From NCBI GenBank assembly GCA_946811185.2, contig OX328112.1:28297442-28361441 (forward strand): a stretch of 64,000 nucleotides of DNA. The letters are read 5' to 3'. Numbering within the stretch: the first letter of the stretch is position 1; each line of letters opens with the position of its first letter. This document shows, piece after piece, positions 1 through 12,299 of the stretch. The position numbers and the translations under genes are program-made. The notes below the pieces were generated by a model. The model was not told where the DNA came from. It searched no databases and saw only the letters and a program-made list of their open reading frames with translations. This stretch comes from Hippopus hippopus. Its lineage: Eukaryota > Mollusca > Bivalvia > Cardiida > Cardiidae.

Positions 1-175
1 CACCACCGGCACAATTGTTCACATGGAACTATTAATAGTAACACCGGCACCCACCGACACTGCTCAATATATATAGCGGTGATCCTACTCTATCCAGTAA
101 CTTTCAAGTAGCTAACCCTAGCTTCTTTACCCTCTGAAGAGTTCTAACCGAAGAACGAAACCGGTCAGGGATAGA

Positions 176-796
176 ATGTCCCGTGCAAAAAGCATCTCCA
201 AGCAGACCAACAAAGACATAAGCATGTCTGCTTCGGAAGACATGCTTCCTGTTGACATGCCCCCACACAACGCAGACAGAAGCATGTCTCCTGGGACCCC
301 AGTTGTCACAAAGACAGACATGCCTAGAAGCATGTCTCCACATATAAGCAAGGCAAATAGCTTGACTCCTGAAGGAGACTTGCTTCCTTGCTTGACACTG
401 AGATCCGCCACAAGCAACACAGCTGATAGCATGTCACCAGTGTCCAGTCAAGCAACAGGCACGGCCCACTCTGTCTCTCTCCAGCCAACTTTTTCCACTT
501 TACCTTTCTCTAACAGAGACAATGGGCCTTGCTTGCTTACCACCTCAATTGTGAATCCCACACATACCAGGAGTGTGACTAGCATCAACTCCACTTTCAG
601 CAATCTTACCCTTGCCTCTCTGTCTAGCAGCACTAACACAGTGATAGAGGCAACCAAAAAACGACACAGAGAGAACGAAGACACAGGGGATACTCCTCTC
701 AAAATTAGACGCACTCTTGTTATCAATGCCACTGCATTACTCTATACAGAGAAAGTAGAAAGATCCTGTACAAATACATCAAATCTCAGCAATTAG
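176..796 (+). pseudogene. Penelope-like element N-terminal ORF, frameshifted
   Basis: 206 codons, rich in Ser, Thr, Met and Pro, with a repeated 'SMSP' motif and a basic stretch (KKRHRENEDTG) near residue 160. After about position 738 the coding signal moves to another frame: RKILYKYIKSQQLADFFLAC, then ITPRGLKIKLL and a W..IL..LHLVELLLLYY stretch, ending at a TGA near 995. That second stretch resembles the segment before the RT domain in Penelope-like elements (a 'P-R-G-L' motif after a Cys). The assignment rests on that resemblance and on the endonuclease just downstream. Confidence 0.55.
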
Positions 797-988
797 CTGA
801 TTTTTTCCTAGCCTGCAAAGACAGTAAAATCACACCGAGAGGACTCAAAATCAAGCTCCTATCTCGAATTCAGGACCCGAAACTCCAAACACAATGGAAC
901 CGGATCCTTACTGAATCAGCGCTTCACCTAGTAGAATTACTTCTACTCTACTACCAAAGGAGAACTAATAGTTTTACCAGTTGTCTTA

Positions 989-1570
989 ATGTTTGACAAG
1001 GACAACTCCTTTATAAAACATGCAATATTCAGCCTCTGGCCTCTCATCAACATTACTCTCCCTGAGATTTTCCCCGTCTACCCTACATTTGCTAACCAAA
1101 TAGGCCCTAAAATACAGGACTTCATCACCTGCGCCAGATTTTCAAACAAAATTCCTTCAAAATCTGGTGTCGTCATACGCAACTTTGTTAAAGACTGCAC
1201 ACTCCTCAACTGCAACTTTTGCAGTCAAATGAACAAAAGCAAAGTCTTTCAAAGCACTTACACATCGCTCCACATTGTCTATCTCTTAACGTGCAATAAG
1301 TGTTGCAAACAATATGTAGGAGAAACCAAACGTGAGTTCCAAATTAGGATAAAAGAACACCTCAGGGACATACGCCTAAACAAAGACACTCCCGTGGCCA
1401 ACCATTTCAATTTAGATTCTCACACACTCGAGGATGTTAACTATCAAATAACTGAAATCATCCGCACCGACCCCGAGTCAAACAAGAGCACCACTTTCAC
1501 AGTCCTACGTACAAGCCCAAAATCAGCCTCAAAATTGAGGCTACGGTACTTTTGGATACTGTTATGCTAA
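989..1570 (+). pseudogene. GIY-YIG endonuclease domain of a Penelope-like element
   Basis: The 193-codon ORF carries the PLE endonuclease pattern: a Cys-rich segment (CTLLNCNFC), then IVYLLTCNKCCKQYVGET as the GIY-YIG core, R in REFQIRIKEH, an acidic/His helix and VANHFN. In PLEs this C-terminal domain nicks target DNA. The usual ending (E.WI..L....P.GLN) is replaced by RYFWILLC and a stop, suggesting decay. The ATG at 989 is probably not a true start: this is the C-terminal part of a longer polyprotein. Confidence 0.72.
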
Positions 1571-1660
1571 TGGCTTGATAATCACTGTAATGGGCTATAA
1601 ATGTCATGGTCAGCCCATTATCTAAACAGTCCTGTGTGTCTGACCCCGGCCCCTAGGAAA

Positions 1661-2160
1661 TCCCTAAAGATAAGATGAACAATTCTGGGTCCTGGCATTA
1701 CTGCATATCAGACCCTTTTCTACCTGTAAAACTTTTCTCTGTCTCTAAAGGTTTTGAAACACACAAAAAAGCAAGATTGACAAAACAGGTGGTTAAAAAT
1801 TGAGACATAAAACAACAGCTTTTACATGTTTCAATATCTGTTTGAAGTCTACCAAATAAGAGACTAAAAATACAGTTTGGTAAGGAAATTAATGCTTGTT
1901 GGATTTTTTTTTTTCTGAAAATCAAAGGACTGAAAGTCTTGAGAAGCAGAGTTGTCTGAAAGCCTCAGATTAAGCTATGACCATTAATTTTTGCTGCTAG
2001 ATTTAACTATGGCTCCGCTTATGTACAAACATTTACCATACTAGAGATACTTCTAGCATAAATCCTGGCAGGTGTAAGTATATTTTCACTACCTCTGAAG
2101 GCCATGCAAAAGTATATTTACTTAAAACAAGTGTTTTGCTCCATGAGCAAAGTATGTTAT
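1661..2160. other. No gene or repeat recognised
   Basis: AT-rich sequence with short ORFs only, all without recognisable domains. I see nothing I can support here. Confidence 0.5.
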
Positions 2161-2335
2161 GAGAAACTAGAGCTGTCACTGAATGTGACTTAATACCCCC
2201 GCCAGCGCTTTGACAGAAACAGGCAATTATTTGTACACAGACGGACACGTGGACGCACAAACGGACAGACAGGCTGATTCCAGTATACCCCCGAAAACAT
2301 TCGTTTTGCGGGGGTATAAAGATCAAAGCTTTACA
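2161..2335 (+). repeat. Non-autonomous 'cgggggtata' element, short copy
   Basis: Starts at 'gagctgtcactgaatgtgac', contains gccagcgctttgacagaaac and a run of cggac-type simple repeat, and ends in a hairpin made by tatacccccg and cgggggtata. Long copies of this style are common in bivalves. The same ends enclose a tandem array at 8160-9615. No coding capacity. Confidence 0.65.
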
Positions 2336-3530
2336 CATGTAAGCAAACTGGTATTTCTCAACTTCTGTGATGCCTTAGAAATCCACTAAAAAATTACATT
2401 GGAACCATTCCATTATTCTGACAACGTGTCATTAATTTTTTTAAAGCATGTACACTTAAAAATTGCCACAAAGACTCTCAAGACATTGTTTTTAATGTAA
2501 GAAAAGAAAGGAAGCCTACTACATGGCTCTTATCCTAAACTGGCAAAGACCTTGACAGTTTCCTTCATTAAAGGATGAATATTTACCACTGTATACATGT
2601 CTCCTGTCAGAAAGACAAATAGGCATATAACAAGCATAAATACTTCCGTGCACTCTATTAGCATGTGAACACATTGTAATTAAACCTCCACTTTCATATT
2701 TAAATCTGTGTCATATTATAGCAAAGTACAATACAAAAGTAAATTTTGTGCAAGTGAATTCAGCCTATTTCACTAGGTTAAACTTCATAAAGAGTGTGTA
2801 CATTCATTGTAAAAAAAAAAGAACAAAACTTACACAGATGGTTTTCATGTTATCAACAAAGATCATCATAACCCTCTTATTCAGTTTTTCATATTTCCAG
2901 TCTCAAAAAAACTTTTGTTACAGGATAAGTTTAGTTCTAAATTTTTCAAAATAACCTGTACATGAGTTTCTTGGCTGTATATAGAATGATACAGGCCTCT
3001 TGTTGTCAGAATTTAGGGTGCCGAGTAAAAATATCCAAAGCAACTTTAGGTATGAGTCATTTTAGGTCAAACACTCATAAGTCCATAAGGCCTCTGGGGG
3101 TATAAGGTTTGTAACTCAGGTTTCTCAAGTTTTAGACATGTGCTTTTGAAACTCAAGTTAAAAATATTGGTATTCAAGACACCATTTCTCAGCCCCATTT
3201 CATGTATATGACCCTGGGGATTATGGAGAAATGTATTACATGTACATGTATATTGGGAAAGTTAAATGTAGCAAAATGTATTTAAATGACCAATTTGATC
3301 TCTTCAACCTGTGTACAGAGAGTAGGCACTTCTGACCCATACTTTGCATCAGATAAAACCATTAATATTCAAAAGGTCAGTGTGCTTGAACAGTCAATGT
3401 ATTACTTTGTGACAATCGATGAAAACATTAGGTTTTGACAGTCAAATATACCCTGTCAATGAACAGAGACACAAGTGTAGGTGCTGACAATGGATTATTG
3501 GGTCAACTAATACACTTCAGAGATAAATTT
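2336..3530. other. No gene recognised
   Basis: AT-rich, with scattered short ORFs lacking domains and no clear terminal repeats. Nothing supportable. Confidence 0.5.
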
Positions 3531-4175
3531 AAAGAGGCCCTTATACTCATTTTCAGCCAGTTTTAACTCATTTTGTCTGTATTTTATCAAACTATAGTCA
3601 TTCTTATATCTTCATGCCAAATATTGCTCCTGACGGTTGCAAGGTTGCTTAGATTACGGTTGATAGAAAATGCATTTCGCTGAGTTGCGGCCTTCCATTT
3701 AAACAGACTCGTCGTTTCTGGTTTTTGAATCGAAGATTTCGATGATTTCTATATATCCGTTATACACTCGGGTAGATTCGTATGATGGTCATGCATTCTG
3801 TCACGTGACTATATTTGACCTTCGCCCTGCGTCTAATGAGGTAAACAAAGGAAAATGGAGGCTTCTCTGTTGCAGCCTCGATTTTCAGACGGTGGTCACA
3901 GCCTATATGCAAATTACACCATATCCGACTCTAGGTGGAAACCAACGATAAATTTCCGTTACGCACCGCCATTGTTTACAGCTTCGATCATAAGCCAGTT
4001 TTCTTCTGACAAATGTTCGGTTTCTAATACAAATCTCCGTGTTTCTTTTTTTCAATTACACCATATATGTCAGTAATTTATCCATGTTTACACAAAGGGC
4101 TGATTTCTGTACCATTCTAAATTGTTTGAAATTTAACAGCGTTTTTGCTCACCGGCTGTAGACGGGCATCTTTAA
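3531..4175 (+). repeat. Diverged copy of the 'aaagatacatc' element family
   Basis: Segments such as 'cttcatgccaaatattgc' and 'ggttgatagaaaatgcattt' recur in the element at 5580-5912 and inverted at 60105-60760. The two ORFs in it (3742-3951, 3855-4076) are therefore repeat read-through, not genes. The right end near 4165 (gggcatctttaaa) matches the family's terminal sequence loosely. Confidence 0.5.
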
Positions 4176-4955
4176 AAAATTAGCAATTGAAGTTATGGAA
4201 CTTAAGCCAGCAATGTTTTATCATCATTTAAATAATTAAGAAAACGAAAGTAGGGAAATGTTTTGGGTTATACTAGATGTCATCTACTAGAGATGTTACA
4301 AGTGATAAGCAAATTTTTTTTACTAAGAGCTTTCTGATCATTAGACAGTCCCATTGTCCAGTATCCATATGGATGACAAATTCTTTGTTTTGATACTCTG
4401 AAGACCAAACTTTTTGTCCATTTTAACTGTGTCTCCTTGATACCAACTTTGTAAAAAGCCCATGTATAGCCAAAAGCAATGAAACTAAGTAAAATTTATA
4501 TTTGATACATCATCACTCTGTTGGCAGTATCTAGGTCCATTAGGACTTGGTTGTTGAGTTAAAAGTCAGTTGGATTAACTTTTTGTCTTGATCACCCTAA
4601 TGATGCCTCTGTCTTGAATGAACTTTTATGCCAATCTTCATTATGAGTGCCTGGTTTACTATTCTATCAGTTATCTAAGACTAGGCCATAATTTCAAACC
4701 ATTGTTAAATTAGAATCTTTATGAAACTTTGTCTGAATTTGACATATAGAGATCTACGTTGCTGTCACACAACCCTACTGTCTTTTACATTGATAACAGA
4801 ACTAATATTTTGTAATGTTCAGCCTCATGTGTATCTGAAAACTCCATTGTCCTTTTCTATTTGGTTGAACAGACAATGACAGTTATAAGTATGAAAAAGG
4901 CTCAGGTTATAGACATGTATTACTTGATTGGTTGGTGTCTAATGCCAATTTTAAC
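4176..4955. other. No gene recognised
   Basis: AT-rich intergenic or intronic sequence with only short domainless ORFs. Confidence 0.45.
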
Positions 4956-5235
4956 ATTATTTCAGGTAACTCACAGAGATCAAATTCTCTATCCATACTT
5001 ACCTTGGTTTGCTTTTACAAGGACTTTAAACCATATTCTTTCCCCAGCCACTGGCATCTTTCCTATATAACTATTTTCCTAACCATGATCAGCAGTGAGA
5101 GGCGAGTGAATTGAGTCACAGTGACTATCAATCAATCTTTAAAAAGAAAATGGCTGAGCTGTGGTTTCAAACCTGCAACCCCCTAATTTCAAGCCTTGGA
5201 TGTAACCAACTGAGTTACCAGGGATATGAGACTGT
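4956..5235 (-). repeat. tRNA-headed SINE (family 1), diverged, minus orientation
   Basis: Body segments (tccatacttacc, ccagccactggc, tgatcagcagtgagag, cagtgactatcaatcaat) match the SINE at 39707-40024. The tRNA-like head is at the right end near 5200-5230 (ccaactgagttaccaggg), so the element reads on the minus strand. Diverged and without clear target-site duplication. Confidence 0.6.
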
Positions 5236-5579
5236 GATGGCCCCCATGCACTAAGAAAGAATCACGTGATCAGATTAACAGTCATGTAGTTTCTGATGAA
5301 ACAGCAAAAAATACCATTTGACAAAGTCCATTTTCAAACTTTCCTGGTAGAGTTTACTCGCCGGCTGTCAAAGATCAACTTCCCCTCTCATGTAGAAAAC
5401 CCCAGAAGTTTTTTAGAATAGGGTTTTATCCCATTTTCAACACTATTTTCGTCCGTATCAATGTGGGAAAGGGTTAAAAACGTACACTAAATATTGTAGA
5501 CATTTCAACCCCTTTGAAAGCAAAAACATCAGGTCAAGAAAAAGGAAGCAAGTATTTACAATTTCAGGAGCTTTAGGAG

Positions 5580-5912
5580 TTAAAGATACATCTATACTAC
5601 TTTTCAGCCAGTTTTCAACCTATTTCATCTTTATTTTATGAATCTATAACCATTCATGTATCTTCATGCCAAATTTTGCCCCTGATAGCTATAAGGTGCA
5701 CAGATTATGACGGATAGAAAATTCATTATCATTGTTTGGATGCCTTTCAAGACAGCGCTGTTGTCTTTTTTAGGGTTTTAAATAAGAACAAATCCCTTAC
5801 ACCATACATACATGTATTGGATATTCATCTATGTTTACACAGTTGAGTAGGTCTACACACTTTCAAGTTTTAACAGAGTTTCTTCTCTCTAGCTGTAAGG
5901 ATGTGTCTTTAA
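5580..5912 (+). repeat. 'aaagatacatc' MITE, near-complete copy
   Basis: Begins ttaaagatacatc and ends ggatgtgtctttaa, giving imperfect ~13-bp terminal inverted repeats. Internal sequence is shared with 3531-4175 and 60105-60760. The size (333 bp) and lack of coding capacity fit a MITE. Superfamily not assigned. Confidence 0.6.
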
Positions 5913-6694
5913 GTCCTAGCTTATTTAGTAAATGATTTGATTTAGTAAAGGGCAATACCATGTATGGCCTTTCTTTTGATTTCTTAAAAATCTATCATGA
6001 GAAGCAAAACTTTTGGCGGTAAAGTTGCGACAGCAAGGCAAGACTCAAATATATAAACCTTAATCCCTCAAAATTTTGAACTTTTTCATAAAATAATGAT
6101 ACAGTATCAATAATGACCATAACTGCAATATAAGTACATTTCTGAATAAATCTAAAACCTACATTCTGCTATGAATTTCTAATTGAACTTTCAATGACAG
6201 CAAAATTCAAAAGTTTATTGTGCTTACATAAAAAGATTGTTAGTCTACCATCCCATGTACCTTACATGCAAGGGAACTGAAACATGTTCAAAATCATTTC
6301 TTGGAACTGGACAAATTCAAGTGCTCTCAATGCAAGACTTTCCAGGGCTTATCAGTTTTTGGATCAAGTTTCACACAAAGACCCAGAGAACAGAGTTTCT
6401 GGTCAGACTGATTCAGACTAATTACATGCAATAAATTATACTGTCCTATCAGAATGCTTGACAAGGTAACTGTTCCACCAGAATCTGGGATTTTCAGAGA
6501 AAGTGGGCTTGTACGTAGGACTGTTCAGGCAACAACGAGAATCTTATTGGATCTACCAACTACACACTCTCTACCCCGTAGGGATTAACATCTCAGGATA
6601 GCTGGGAAACCTGCACTCAGCCAATTTTTTCCCATTTCTAGGTTCCTCTAAAATGTAGAGCCCAACCAAAATATGTTGGGTAAGATCCATTATC
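5913..6694. other. No gene recognised
   Basis: AT-rich sequence; the ORF at 6237-6434 shows no domain. Nothing supportable. Confidence 0.45.
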
Positions 6695-6925
6695 ACCTTT
6701 TACCACACAATCCTGAGTTTTAACTACCCTGAGGAAGAGGCCTTTTGTAAACATTGCGGAAAAAGGAGAAAATGCTGGTAGCCACCATTTTTTCCTTTTA
6801 CCACAATGTGTATCAAAGACACATTCCATAATTTAAGCCATGCTTGAATTGTTGAATGCAATTTTTTTTCAATGTGGACAAGTCTACTGGACAATCTACA
6901 TTTTTGTTGTGTGGTAAAGAGTTAA
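6695..6925. repeat. TTAA palindromic MITE (family A)
   Basis: Ends ccttttaccacacaatcc and ggtaaagagttaa with a diverged central hairpin (gagaaaatgctggt). Old, mutated copy of the ~228-bp family described at 63627-63855. Confidence 0.7.
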
Positions 6926-7359
6926 GAGCATGTGTTTGAAACCCTTGGTGTTGTTTTGTTTGCAAGCAAAGCAGTAGTCAACAGTTTGATGAGATTTTCT
7001 GTTAGTATTGGATCTTCAAAGATTCCCTGTAGAGGGCCAATACTGTTGTATTAATTATGAAGGGCGCCTGGTGATAGAGGAGCGCCACCAGTATCTAAGA
7101 GTAATCAGCAGCGGGTCTACGCAGGTTCCTTAAGCAGGAGGTTGCTGCTTGTGGTAGAAACAAAGAGAAAGATTGCACAGATAAGAAGCAATATTAACTG
7201 TGCTTCTGATAATAATTGGAATCACTATTGGAGTATTAAACAAGCAAGTCTCCGGGTCTCTGTGACTAATTACAAAATGACAGAGGTTGGCTGGGATGAG
7301 ACAAAAGGAGATATGCGTTTTGTTTGGCCATCCCTAAGCAACAGTTCTATGTAAAGATT

Positions 7360-7826
7360 TACATTAACACAAACCTGGCACCACATGGCATGTTGATCTA
7401 TTTGAAATACTTAAGCAGCACCAATCAGCACCCTGTCACATGGAGCTATAAATAGCAACACTGGCACCATATGGTACTCTTCCTCTATCCAGTAATATAT
7501 CTAAGAAGCAAATGTTGCTTGATCCCTCTCAACCTCTGAAGAGTTCTATGACAAGAATGAAATTGAAGGGACATAGCATGTCACAGTCAAAAAAGCACCT
7601 CTCTGAACTCTGGTCAAAGAATAAACATGTCTCCATTTGTCTCACTCTAGCCAACCTCTGTCATAAAGTAATGACAATTTCTGTAGTGTTAGTTGAAAAC
7701 ATCTACATAAGAATCATGTCAATAGCAAAATCTAATTTGCTGCCACATAATGTTAGGCCATATAGTGAAGAAAAAAGAAAAGATGTAATACTTGGTCTGT
7801 ATTCACCAACCATTCTTAAGAACATT
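7360..7826 (+). mobile_element. Second 5' fragment of the Penelope-like element
   Basis: 'cacatggagctataaatagc', 'ctctatccagtaa' and 'cctctgaagagttct' match the leader at 20-145 in the same order, and the reading frame from 7512 resembles the N-terminal ORF at 176. The match fades after about 7640. The 124-codon ORF at 7512-7886 runs from PLE sequence into an unrelated repeat, so it is not a gene. Confidence 0.55.
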
Positions 7827-7940
7827 CTTAGTCTTATTCTTCAAGATTTTCTAAATTTGAGAGTAACACAACTTCTGATTGGCTAAACCAAAATGGTTTA
7901 GCCAATCAAAATTTAGAAAATTCTGAAGAGTAAGCCTAAG
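7827..7940. repeat. 114-bp palindromic insertion
   Basis: Outer CTTAG/CTAAG ends, arms containing attttctaaattt and its complement, and a centre formed by gattggctaaacc/ggtttagccaatc. It splits a sequence found unbroken in inverted orientation at about 13450-13520, so it is a real insertion rather than a chance hairpin. Confidence 0.7.
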
Positions 7941-8160
7941 GGCTATTCCAGTTAAACATAGGTACCCGGGGGGGACGGCAGTTTAAAAAACTTCTATCAG
8001 GGGTTGTCCCTTTAATGAAATTGCTTCTGTCAGTGGTCATATAAGCCAAAAATTTGCTTTTATGGGGGGTTGTATATGGAAATTTTCGGGAAAAATTGCT
8101 TCTGAGCCATATAAAAAACTGAATATAAAGAAGACAATTGAATTTAAGTAGAACTAGAGC
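7941..8160 (+). repeat. 'gggctattcca' element end, inverted partner at 13310-13525
   Basis: gggctattccagttaaacat followed by ggtacccggggggg is the inverted match of the segment ending at about 13490, and the flank left of the 114-bp insertion (accattcttaagaacattc, about 7810-7830) also matches. The two loci carry ends of one repeat family in opposite orientation. The ORF at 7936-8166 is repeat read-through. Confidence 0.55.
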
Positions 8161-9615
8161 GGTCACTGAATGTGAATGTGACTTAATACCCCCGCCAGGG
8201 CTTTGACAGAAACAGGCAATTTAACAAAAAAATTTTTTAGTTCAAGGGAAGATTACCCTTGAATCATAGGGAGTAGATGATTGGAAACTGCGTCTTTCAC
8301 AACTTCAGTATACGATCAATGTATCAACAAACTTTCAATACAATAGCAGCAAAACTGTAGGGGGGAGTTCGCGAAAATCAGGTCAATATCTGCCAGCGTT
8401 TAGAAAAAAGTCTGGAAAACTGTTTTTTTGGGTGAAAATTTCTAAGTCCAAGGCCCGTAATTTTGTCAAAAATCAGTGTACCAGAATGAAATTCAAACTT
8501 GATATGTAACTCAGTCCGGAAAACTGTTTTTTCCTTGAAAATTTCTAAGTCCAAGGCCTGTAATTTCGTCAAAAATAAGTGGACCGGAACGAAACTTAAA
8601 CTTGATCTGTAAGTCATGGTGGTTGACTTACACACCAAATAGCAGCTCAATATCTACCAGCGTTAAGAAAAAAAGTCCGGAAAACTGTTTATTCCGTAAA
8701 TATTTCCAAGTCCAAGGCCCGTAATTTCGTCAAAAATCAGTGGACCATAAGGAAACTCGAACCTGATCTGTAACTAATGAGGGTTGATTCACACACCAAA
8801 AATCAGCTCAACAGCTGCCAGCGTTTAGAAAAAAAATCGAGAAAACTGTTTTTTCCTTGAAAATTTTGAAGTCCAAGGCTTGTAATTTCGTCAAAAATCA
8901 GTGGACCAGAACGAAACTCAAACTTGATTTGTAAGTCATGGTGGTTGACTTGATCTGTAACTCATGGTTGTTGACTTACACACCAAATAGCCGCTCAATA
9001 TCTACCAGCGTTAAGAAAAAGTCCAGAAAACTGTTTATTCCGTAAAAATTTCCAAGTCCAAGGCCCGTAATTTCGTCAAAAATCAGTGGACTGTAAGGAA
9101 ACTCGAACTTGATCTGTAACTAATGGTGGTTGACTTACACACCAAAAATCAGCTCAATAGCTGCCAGCGTTTAGAAAAAAAATCCAGAAAACTGTTTTTT
9201 CTTTGAAAATTTCGAAGTCCAAGGCCCGTAATTTCGTCAAAAATCAGTGGACCAGAACGAAACTCGAACCTGATCTGTAACTAATGATTGACTTGCACAC
9301 CAAAAATCAGCTCAATATCTGCCAGCGTTTAGAAAAAAAGTCCGGAAAACTGTTTTTTCCTTGAAAATTTCGAAGTCCAAGGCCCGTAATTTCGTCAAAA
9401 ATCAGTGGACTGGAACGAAACTCGAACTTGATTTGTAACTCATGGTGGTTGACTTTTACACACCAAAAATCAGCTCAATATCTGCTGCCAGCGCTTTGAC
9501 AGAAACAGGCAACAATTATTTGTACACAGACGGACACACGGAAGGACGGACACACGGACAGACAGGGTGATTCCAGTATACCCCAGAAAACATTCGTTTT
9601 GCGGGGGTATAATGA
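8161..9615 (+). repeat. 'cgggggtata' element with an internal ~160-bp tandem array
   Basis: The left end repeats 2180-2230 and the right end repeats 2195-2320, including the gcgggggtata hairpin. Between them, from about 8370 to 9485, lie about seven units that each include gccagcgttnagaaaa, ggaaaactgttt and ccaaggcccgtaatttcgtc. Unit starts at 8391, 8655, 8816, 9003, 9162, 9320 and 9486 give spacings mostly of 158-187 bp. No coding potential. The array phrase 'gccagcg' also begins the flanking element, suggesting it arose by expansion inside it. Confidence 0.75.
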
Positions 9616-12299
9616 CAGAAGATCTTTGTAACGTTTTCCTCAAAGACAAACGCATTACGGAAACCGAGTAGAGACGGTCTGTTTAATTATGTCAAGGGAA
9701 ACAACTTTTACAGGTAATAAAAAAAGTCACTGACCGGAATATTTGCAGACGTTAAAATATTGCTACGTCATTGATTTCAATAAACCTGCGATCAGTTGCA
9801 GGTTGGTCTATTTTTAGACAGATTGGAATTCCAGCGGTCAATTTGTGGACTAAGAGTTTAAAATTTCGCTTTTTCTCATAGTTTTTGTTGATGATTAACT
9901 TGTCAATCATTATTGTCTGCGTCCTGGGATTGCGATGAGGATTGTTATTTTGCGTTTGTAGATAAATTCACTACATATTTTACCTGCGTACGTGAGGTGA
10001 ACGATGTAAATTCCACTATGACAAGTACCTGCTCGGCCCGTTCTCAAATTTGATTGGTTGGTTGATCTCCGATCGATAAACCTCGGTTAGACTAGAATAC
10101 TGTACCTTGATTTCTATTTATAAACAACAAACCCGAAATACATGTGTGTCAACTAGTGGTGGGCCGATGATCAGATGGTTTTGGCTTCCGATTGCACTAA
10201 TCGATTGAGAAATCCTGGAATCGATTGTAGTCGGTTCCGAAACTCGCTCGGTCCCAAAACGTGAATACCGCCAGTTTTTAGCGCGTGGTTTTGTGACTAA
10301 TCAATCACACTCTTTGACTCAAAACGGTGGAAAACAAACACGAAAATTGGCCGGAAAAAGAGCAAGAAATGTTGTCCATGATTCTCTGGACAAAACTTGC
10401 TAATTCAGCAGGGTTCTCATTTGAGCCCAGACCCCTAAGTTTTGACGCTTAGAAATTTGAAATGAACTGTCTTTGGCGCTCAAAAAGATCTTCCTAAATG
10501 TCAATCTGACGCATGAAATTATCGTCTAAAGTGCAACCGGCAGAAATATGGGCTTTGATAAACACGATCAGTATCAAATGCAAAGGACACGCGGCTCTGT
10601 TTATCACAGTAAATCAAGCTGGCGAGTCATTTATGAAAACGTAATAAAGGTGTAAAATGACCAATTTTAAAGTAACCTGCTATTCTAAATGACAAATACA
10701 TGTCAAATCATGCGGTAACATTTCTCCAAAAATTAATAGACATGAAAAATAGATCGCCAAAAAAAACGTGAAAACCCATGACACTAAAATGATCAGTGTG
10801 GCATCGTCTGATCAGAGGCACTTCAGACTATCTACTCATCTTTATTAATGAATTTAAATAGTTAAATTACACAAATCTCTGAATAAAACAACAAGTGGAA
10901 GCTAAAATCTCTGTTCATGTGTGAAAAAAATGGTTGTTTTATGAAATGAAAATATAGATCTATAACAGGAGGGGGGGGGGAGATTTGTCGTCTGCAAATG
11001 CTTGAAATATGAACAAGTTTGGATTTTTTTTTTTGAACTGTTTTGGAAATTAAGACTGAAGGTCCAAAATAAAAGGTACCATATTTCTCCGAATAAAAGC
11101 GCCCTCTCTAATAGAAACCCAAATCTTTGGGTCATGAAAAATAATTATTTTCGCGATTTTTGATGGTGTCCCAAAATTTAAGCAAAATACGGTATTTTAA
11201 AATGAATAATTGATACCAGCATAATTTGTCAATAATTATTTTTCTGTAATTATTTCTATATTTATTATCGTGCTTTAATGCAATTGCATTCATCTCGTGT
11301 TACCAAAGTTGGACAAATAATGGGTATTTTATGGAAGAAAAATATCGCCGAATTTTTCATCTTTAATTTTTGACGGGCGTTCTTCCAATGGCAACGACCA
11401 TCCCAAGAAGCATGATCGCAGAATTTTCAACTGCGGGGAGTTGTGTTCCTGGCTGGAAAGCCAGGCATTGTCATGCCTACAGCCATCTAGATTACCATTT
11501 TAGGAATACTGATTCAGATAAATGTTGTTGTTGGGTAAAACCGATATGGACGTAACGTGTAGTCGGACATGAACTGCTAGAGGGCTTTTCTTTACTGGGA
11601 AAATTACATGAATGACATGTTGAATGATATTCAGAAGATAAGTTATGCTAACAGATGAACAAACTTGCCCCCGCCCCTTCCTCCCCCCTACGCCTAAGAG
11701 TTATATTATACCCCCAACCAACCCAACTTTCCAGTAAGGGGGCGCAGAATGCATCACTATTAAGTTTCTCACATCATTGACTAGTAATGACATACTTGTA
11801 GCTTCCCATAGTCAGGGACTGGACTGCTCGAACAATAATTTCCCTGTCATAAGCTGGCGAAACAAGTGAACATGGTGGGTGGTTTGGAGCATTTGTTTTG
11901 AAATCACTAGGTCATATGGAGATGGACATATATAGCACCTAGGCAAAGTGGGAATTAAAAATCATGATTTTTTTTTTTATGCAAATCGTTTACTCAAGAT
12001 GGCTGCTACTTATTCAAGATGGCTGCTTTGCCCAAATATGGTAAAAACCTTTACAAAAAATCTTAATAATTCTCAAGAACTACAGAAAGGATTTGGACCA
12101 AATTTGGCACAAAGCATGTAGTAACCATGATTAATCATATTTTTCTCATAAAGTTTGGATAACAAATGCCCCCACTAATGCTACTATAGCCTACAGACTT
12201 TGCTGAAAAATGTCAAAAATAGTGAAAATTTCTGTTTTAATAATTTTTCAAGGAATTGGTTTGGAAGTTGTGAGAAATTATCGAAATTAAACTAAGAAA
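9616..12299. other. No gene recognised; unclassified repeats
   Basis: Contains poly-G/A runs (10970-10982) and short ORFs without domains (10902-11135, 11370-11555). The segment 10150-10320 (gatcgattg-rich) looks repetitive but I cannot define its ends. Confidence 0.4.

Larger units (their letters stand above)
1..1660 (+). mobile_element. Decayed Penelope-like retroelement, reverse transcriptase deleted
   Basis: From left to right: an untranslated leader (1-175), a Ser/Thr-rich N-terminal ORF (176-796), a frameshifted continuation with the N-terminal PLE region (about 738-995), then a GIY-YIG endonuclease ORF (989-1570). The central reverse transcriptase is absent and the junction between the N-terminal region and the endonuclease is direct, so this is an internally deleted copy. 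The left end runs off the window. A related 5' fragment lies at 7360-7890. No terminal repeat or polyA tail was found. Confidence 0.72.

Noticed and set aside
176..796. Ser/Thr-rich ORF as a host gene
   Set aside because: It lies directly before a Penelope-like N-terminal region and endonuclease, and its leader is repeated at 7360, so it belongs to the retroelement.
3742..4076. Two overlapping ORFs of ~70 codons
   Set aside because: They lie in a dispersed repeat also present at 5580 and 60105 and show no conserved frame.
8370..9485. Coding repeats of a secreted protein
   Set aside because: The ~160-bp unit is not a multiple of three consistently and has stops in all frames.
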